A DNA stretch of 64,000 bases from Syngnathus acus (lineage: Eukaryota > Chordata > Actinopteri > Syngnathiformes > Syngnathidae), in assembly GCF_901709675.1 (NCBI RefSeq), contig NC_051102.1, positions 8,715,412 through 8,779,411 of the forward strand, given 5' to 3'. Made by a program: the position numbers and the translations under genes. How positions within the stretch are numbered: the first letter of the stretch is position 1; each line of letters opens with the position of its first letter. Of this stretch, positions 61,474 to 64,000 are shown one piece after another. The notes under the pieces are model-generated. The model saw nothing but the letters and a program-made list of their open reading frames with translations. It was not told the origin of the DNA and searched no databases.

Positions 61474-62499
61474 AACACGCACATGCATAGACATGAGGAC
61501 ACGGGCCAAAGGTAAAGACTGTGTGAAACTTTCTGTTTTGCTTTTGCAAGCCCAATGAAATAAGTTGGGGGGGGGGGGGAAGCGCCACTGTGCTCCTCCG
61601 CTATTACCTTGTGAGCAGGCAGAGGTTAAAATCCTCCCTGCAGATGGTAATGATTGACTATGTGAAGGTGGAGGAAAAAAAAAAAAGAGGAGAGTTCAGC
61701 CTTACCTTAGCAGGCTGCGTGGAAACACTTTCAGTAGGCTCGCTTGGACCTCTTTTGTCAGTCAGAGGTGCAGAAAGGGTTGAGAAAGTGTCGGAGGGAG
61801 GTCACAGAAGCCTCAGCCCGTCACGGAGCGCGCTCATTCCAGCCGAGCTTTTGGACAATCGGAGGGGACTCAAGATGGAGCCCAAACACTTGGGATTGAA
61901 GTTGTCTTATTCTGGGAGGGCGTTGAGGGGTTCCTTGCAGAGTTGCGCTGAACCGCTTCTCCTTCGTTACCTTGGCACGCTTTCCTCCAGTCGAAGCTGC
62001 TGCGCGCTGCAGTTGCCGCAAGTCCTGGCATGGGGATGGTCCTCCCACAGCTCCACTGGGCCGTCTCGCTTGGATTGCCCACGCCCCCCTTTCCAGCCCG
62101 GCCCCCCTCCAGCCTCTTCTCTCCCTCCCTCCCTCATTTTGCGCGTTTTTTCACACGCACATTTCCTCCAGACACCCCCTAACAGGACGACCCCTCCTGC
62201 CCCCATTCCTAAATCGTCCCATGTGGAGAAGAGAATGGAAATGAGTTCATACTTAATGAATGATAGTGCGCCCTCTAGAACAACACTTTTCTTATGTTAT
62301 CTATGATTTATTATAAGCCGATCGATGTTTTTCATTGTCTAACTTTGACTGTAGATGATTGTTTTTATTTTTCTTATCATCTAAAATAATGTAAAAAAAA
62401 ATACTAGATCCCAGGATTAAAAATAGCTCGTTATATTCCGTCGTAGTGTAGCTAAATACTAAATAAAAAGCGGTTTTATCAACAAATGAAAATGTTAGC
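59096..62499. other. Interval between the array and dsp; no gene seen
   Basis: No exon with family resemblance on either strand. Contains a CA microsatellite (61405-61470), a hAT scrap with GGCCCGCGGGCCC near 61245-61262 and a C-rich, CpG-poor stretch at about 62000-62220. A non-coding first exon and promoter of tns3 may lie in here, but I cannot place them. Confidence 0.5.
61405..61470. repeat. (AC)n microsatellite, imperfect at left
   Basis: AC dinucleotides with CG and AT interruptions up to 61430, then about 20 perfect units. Confidence 0.95.
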
Positions 62500-63186
62500 C
62501 AATTTATTTCACATTTAAGTGTGGTTGTAGATGAATACAAAATCCATGAAAAAATGTTGAAACGTATTTGCCGTATTTTGTAAACAGGTCATTGGCGCCG
62601 CCTTATGGCAAGAATCGATACTGCTCGCCTGAAAATGTTTGCTTTTACTTTTCAAATACATTTCAGTATATATAATACATGAACACAGAGCGGAATCAAA
62701 AGTGGAAACAAGGTCTTTAATTTTTTTTTTTAGGTAATATTAATGACAGTAGTATTTTACAGCTGATCAGCACTTTACTAAGTCCGTGTTTAAATGCACA
62801 ACAGCATTTGAATTGAGCTTTTTTCATTCAAGGATAGAACATCAAAACTCAAGCTACAACAAAATGTTATTAAAAAAAAAGCAAGAATTACAGAAACTAA
62901 GTTGAACAAGCCTTTTCAAATAAAACACTGCACTCAATAAAAAAAAGCCATGTTAAAATGTATATTATATATCATTTACGCAAGGCTGTGGATTATAATG
63001 AGTTAAAAAAAAAAACACCAGCTCCAAACACTCATCTAAACACAATTCATATTCAATTCTTAAACATCCCAAATTCTCATATATACCATAAAAACCTTTA
63101 AAATGTTTAACAGGAAAATAGTTAATACAAATCTAGTTATTAGGCAAGTTATTCTTTTAGTCTGTTCTGTGGACTAAAATGTTGAC
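62500..63186 (-). other. dsp: dsp 3' UTR region
   Basis: AT-rich sequence after the dsp stop codon on the minus strand. AATAAA on the minus strand (plus-strand TTTATT at about 62503) is one candidate signal, giving a UTR of about 0.7 kb. Assignment is by position only. Confidence 0.4.
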
Positions 63187-64000
63187 TTAATAGTTGGCAC
63201 TTGTGTTGCTGGACGCGAAGCTATAGCTGTATGTAGACGAATAATCCACACTGCCTCTACGAGACCCACTCCTGGAGCCAGAGCGAGATCCTGGGTTGGA
63301 GACATTGTAAGGACTGCTGAGTCCCTTTGATGACACCGAGGAGGCCTGCAACATCTTCATACCATTGCTCTCTTCCACCATGCAGTTATCCATGGCATCC
63401 TTATAGGAGATCTTCAGTTTGGTCTTGGGACAGGTCAGGTTTTTCGGATAGTTGCGGACATCCTGAAGTTTCTGTGCCCCCATGCCGTCCAGCCAGTTTT
63501 TGCGAATGGCCTCCTCAATGCTAATGCGTTTTCCAGTGCTGGGCTCAATCAGGCCTCCGGTCATGTATTGGAATTCCAGGAACCTCTGGCCGGCATCGTA
63601 AGGTAGCCACGTCTCCTTCACTGCCTCCGCTGCCGACATCTTCCTCTTGGTTTTCACATCCTCAAAGCCAAGATAGGCTTTCTGCGCCGCCTTCAGCTTG
63701 TTGGCCATGGCTTCGTCGATGACACACTGATGGACGGCGTCCTGCAGTGTTAGTCTCTGTCCCGTTGAGGGGTTGATAATTCCTCCGGTGCACACTTGGG
63801 CCTCCAGGAGTCTCTGCGCCGTGATGGTATCCACGATTCCTCTTCTGTGCGCCTCAGGAATGGTGATCTTCTCCAAGGTCTCAGTGTCAAATATGGCCGC
63901 CACTGGGCTCTGGTCATCAAACATCTCCGGGGGAGAGACGGTAATGGAAATACTATTTAAGCGCTTGCGAACGGTCGGAGAAGACGGCGCGGCCTGGGTG
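63187..64000 (-). CDS. dsp: Desmoplakin C-terminus (last plakin-repeat domain and GSR tail), 5' truncated by the window
   Basis: Cytolinker attaching keratin/desmin filaments to desmosomes. 270 codons are visible, open to the window edge, in one exon, as expected for the huge last exon of DSP. The visible part contains the third plakin-repeat domain: FDTETLEKITIPEAHRRGIV, QRLLEAQVCTGGIINPSTG, KMSAAEAVKETWLPYDAGQR, FLEFQYMTGGLIEPSTG and LTCPKTKLKISYKDAM. It ends with the regulatory tail KGLSSPYNVSNPGSRSGSRS, the glycine-serine-arginine repeats, RRGSVDY and a YSYSF motif. The tail and FQYMTGGL wording point to desmoplakin rather than plectin. The repeat has three GSR units. Stop TAA is at 63189-63187. 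Confidence 0.94.
   Translation of the reverse strand, partial: TQAAPSSPTVRKRLNSISITVSPPEMFDDQSPVAAIFDTETLEKITIPEAHRRGIVDTITAQRLLEAQVCTGGIINPSTGQRLTLQDAVHQCVIDEAMANKLKAAQKAYLGFEDVKTKRKMSAAEAVKETWLPYDAGQRFLEFQYMTGGLIEPSTGKRISIEEAIRKNWLDGMGAQKLQDVRNYPKNLTCPKTKLKISYKDAMDNCMVEESNGMKMLQASSVSSKGLSSPYNVSNPGSRSGSRSGSRRGSVDYSSTYSYSFASSNTSANY

Overview
The window is a piece of a teleost fish chromosome. Coding sequence is split into short exons with GT/AG borders, introns are compact, and the non-coding DNA holds fish-type hAT and Tc1-like miniature elements, CA/GT/TTTC microsatellites and a degenerate telomere-like array. The species cannot be fixed from sequence alone.

From left to right: adcy1 (adenylate cyclase 1, + strand, 20 coding exons, 1543-19998); a small intact three-exon gene of uncertain identity (+, 22492-23356); igfbp1 (+, 4 exons, 24432-25369); igfbp3 (-, 4 exons, 32163-27685), convergent with igfbp1; tns3 (tensin 3, -, about 26 coding exons, 52746-38433); a gene-free interval (about 52.8-62.5 kb) with the telomere-like array at 56.0-58.5 kb; and the 3' end of desmoplakin (dsp, -, 64000-63187, running off the window). 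The order and strands adcy1(+) igfbp1(+) igfbp3(-) tns3(-) match the human 7p12-p13 block, so this is conserved synteny. dsp is not part of that block in human (it is on chromosome 6) and marks a teleost-side junction.

The genes do not form a pathway or operon. Adcy1 is a Ca2+/calmodulin-stimulated membrane cyclase. Igfbp1 and Igfbp3 are secreted IGF carriers that arose from a tandem pair. Tns3 links integrin adhesions to signalling, and Dsp anchors intermediate filaments at desmosomes. All exon borders below were placed by reading splice sites and checking codon phase; the chains are phase-consistent from start to stop. Names rest on recalled similarity to the vertebrate families; no search was run.

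The most interesting items are: the unannotated-looking small gene between adcy1 and igfbp1; the 2.5 kb telomere-like higher-order array bracketed by hAT miniature elements and direct repeats, with a third hAT element inserted in it with a perfect 8-bp target duplication; an Igfbp3 C-terminus lacking the last conserved cysteine; a HNF1-like site just upstream of the igfbp1 TATA-like box; and a hAT fragment with BED zinc finger next to the tns3 polyadenylation signal.
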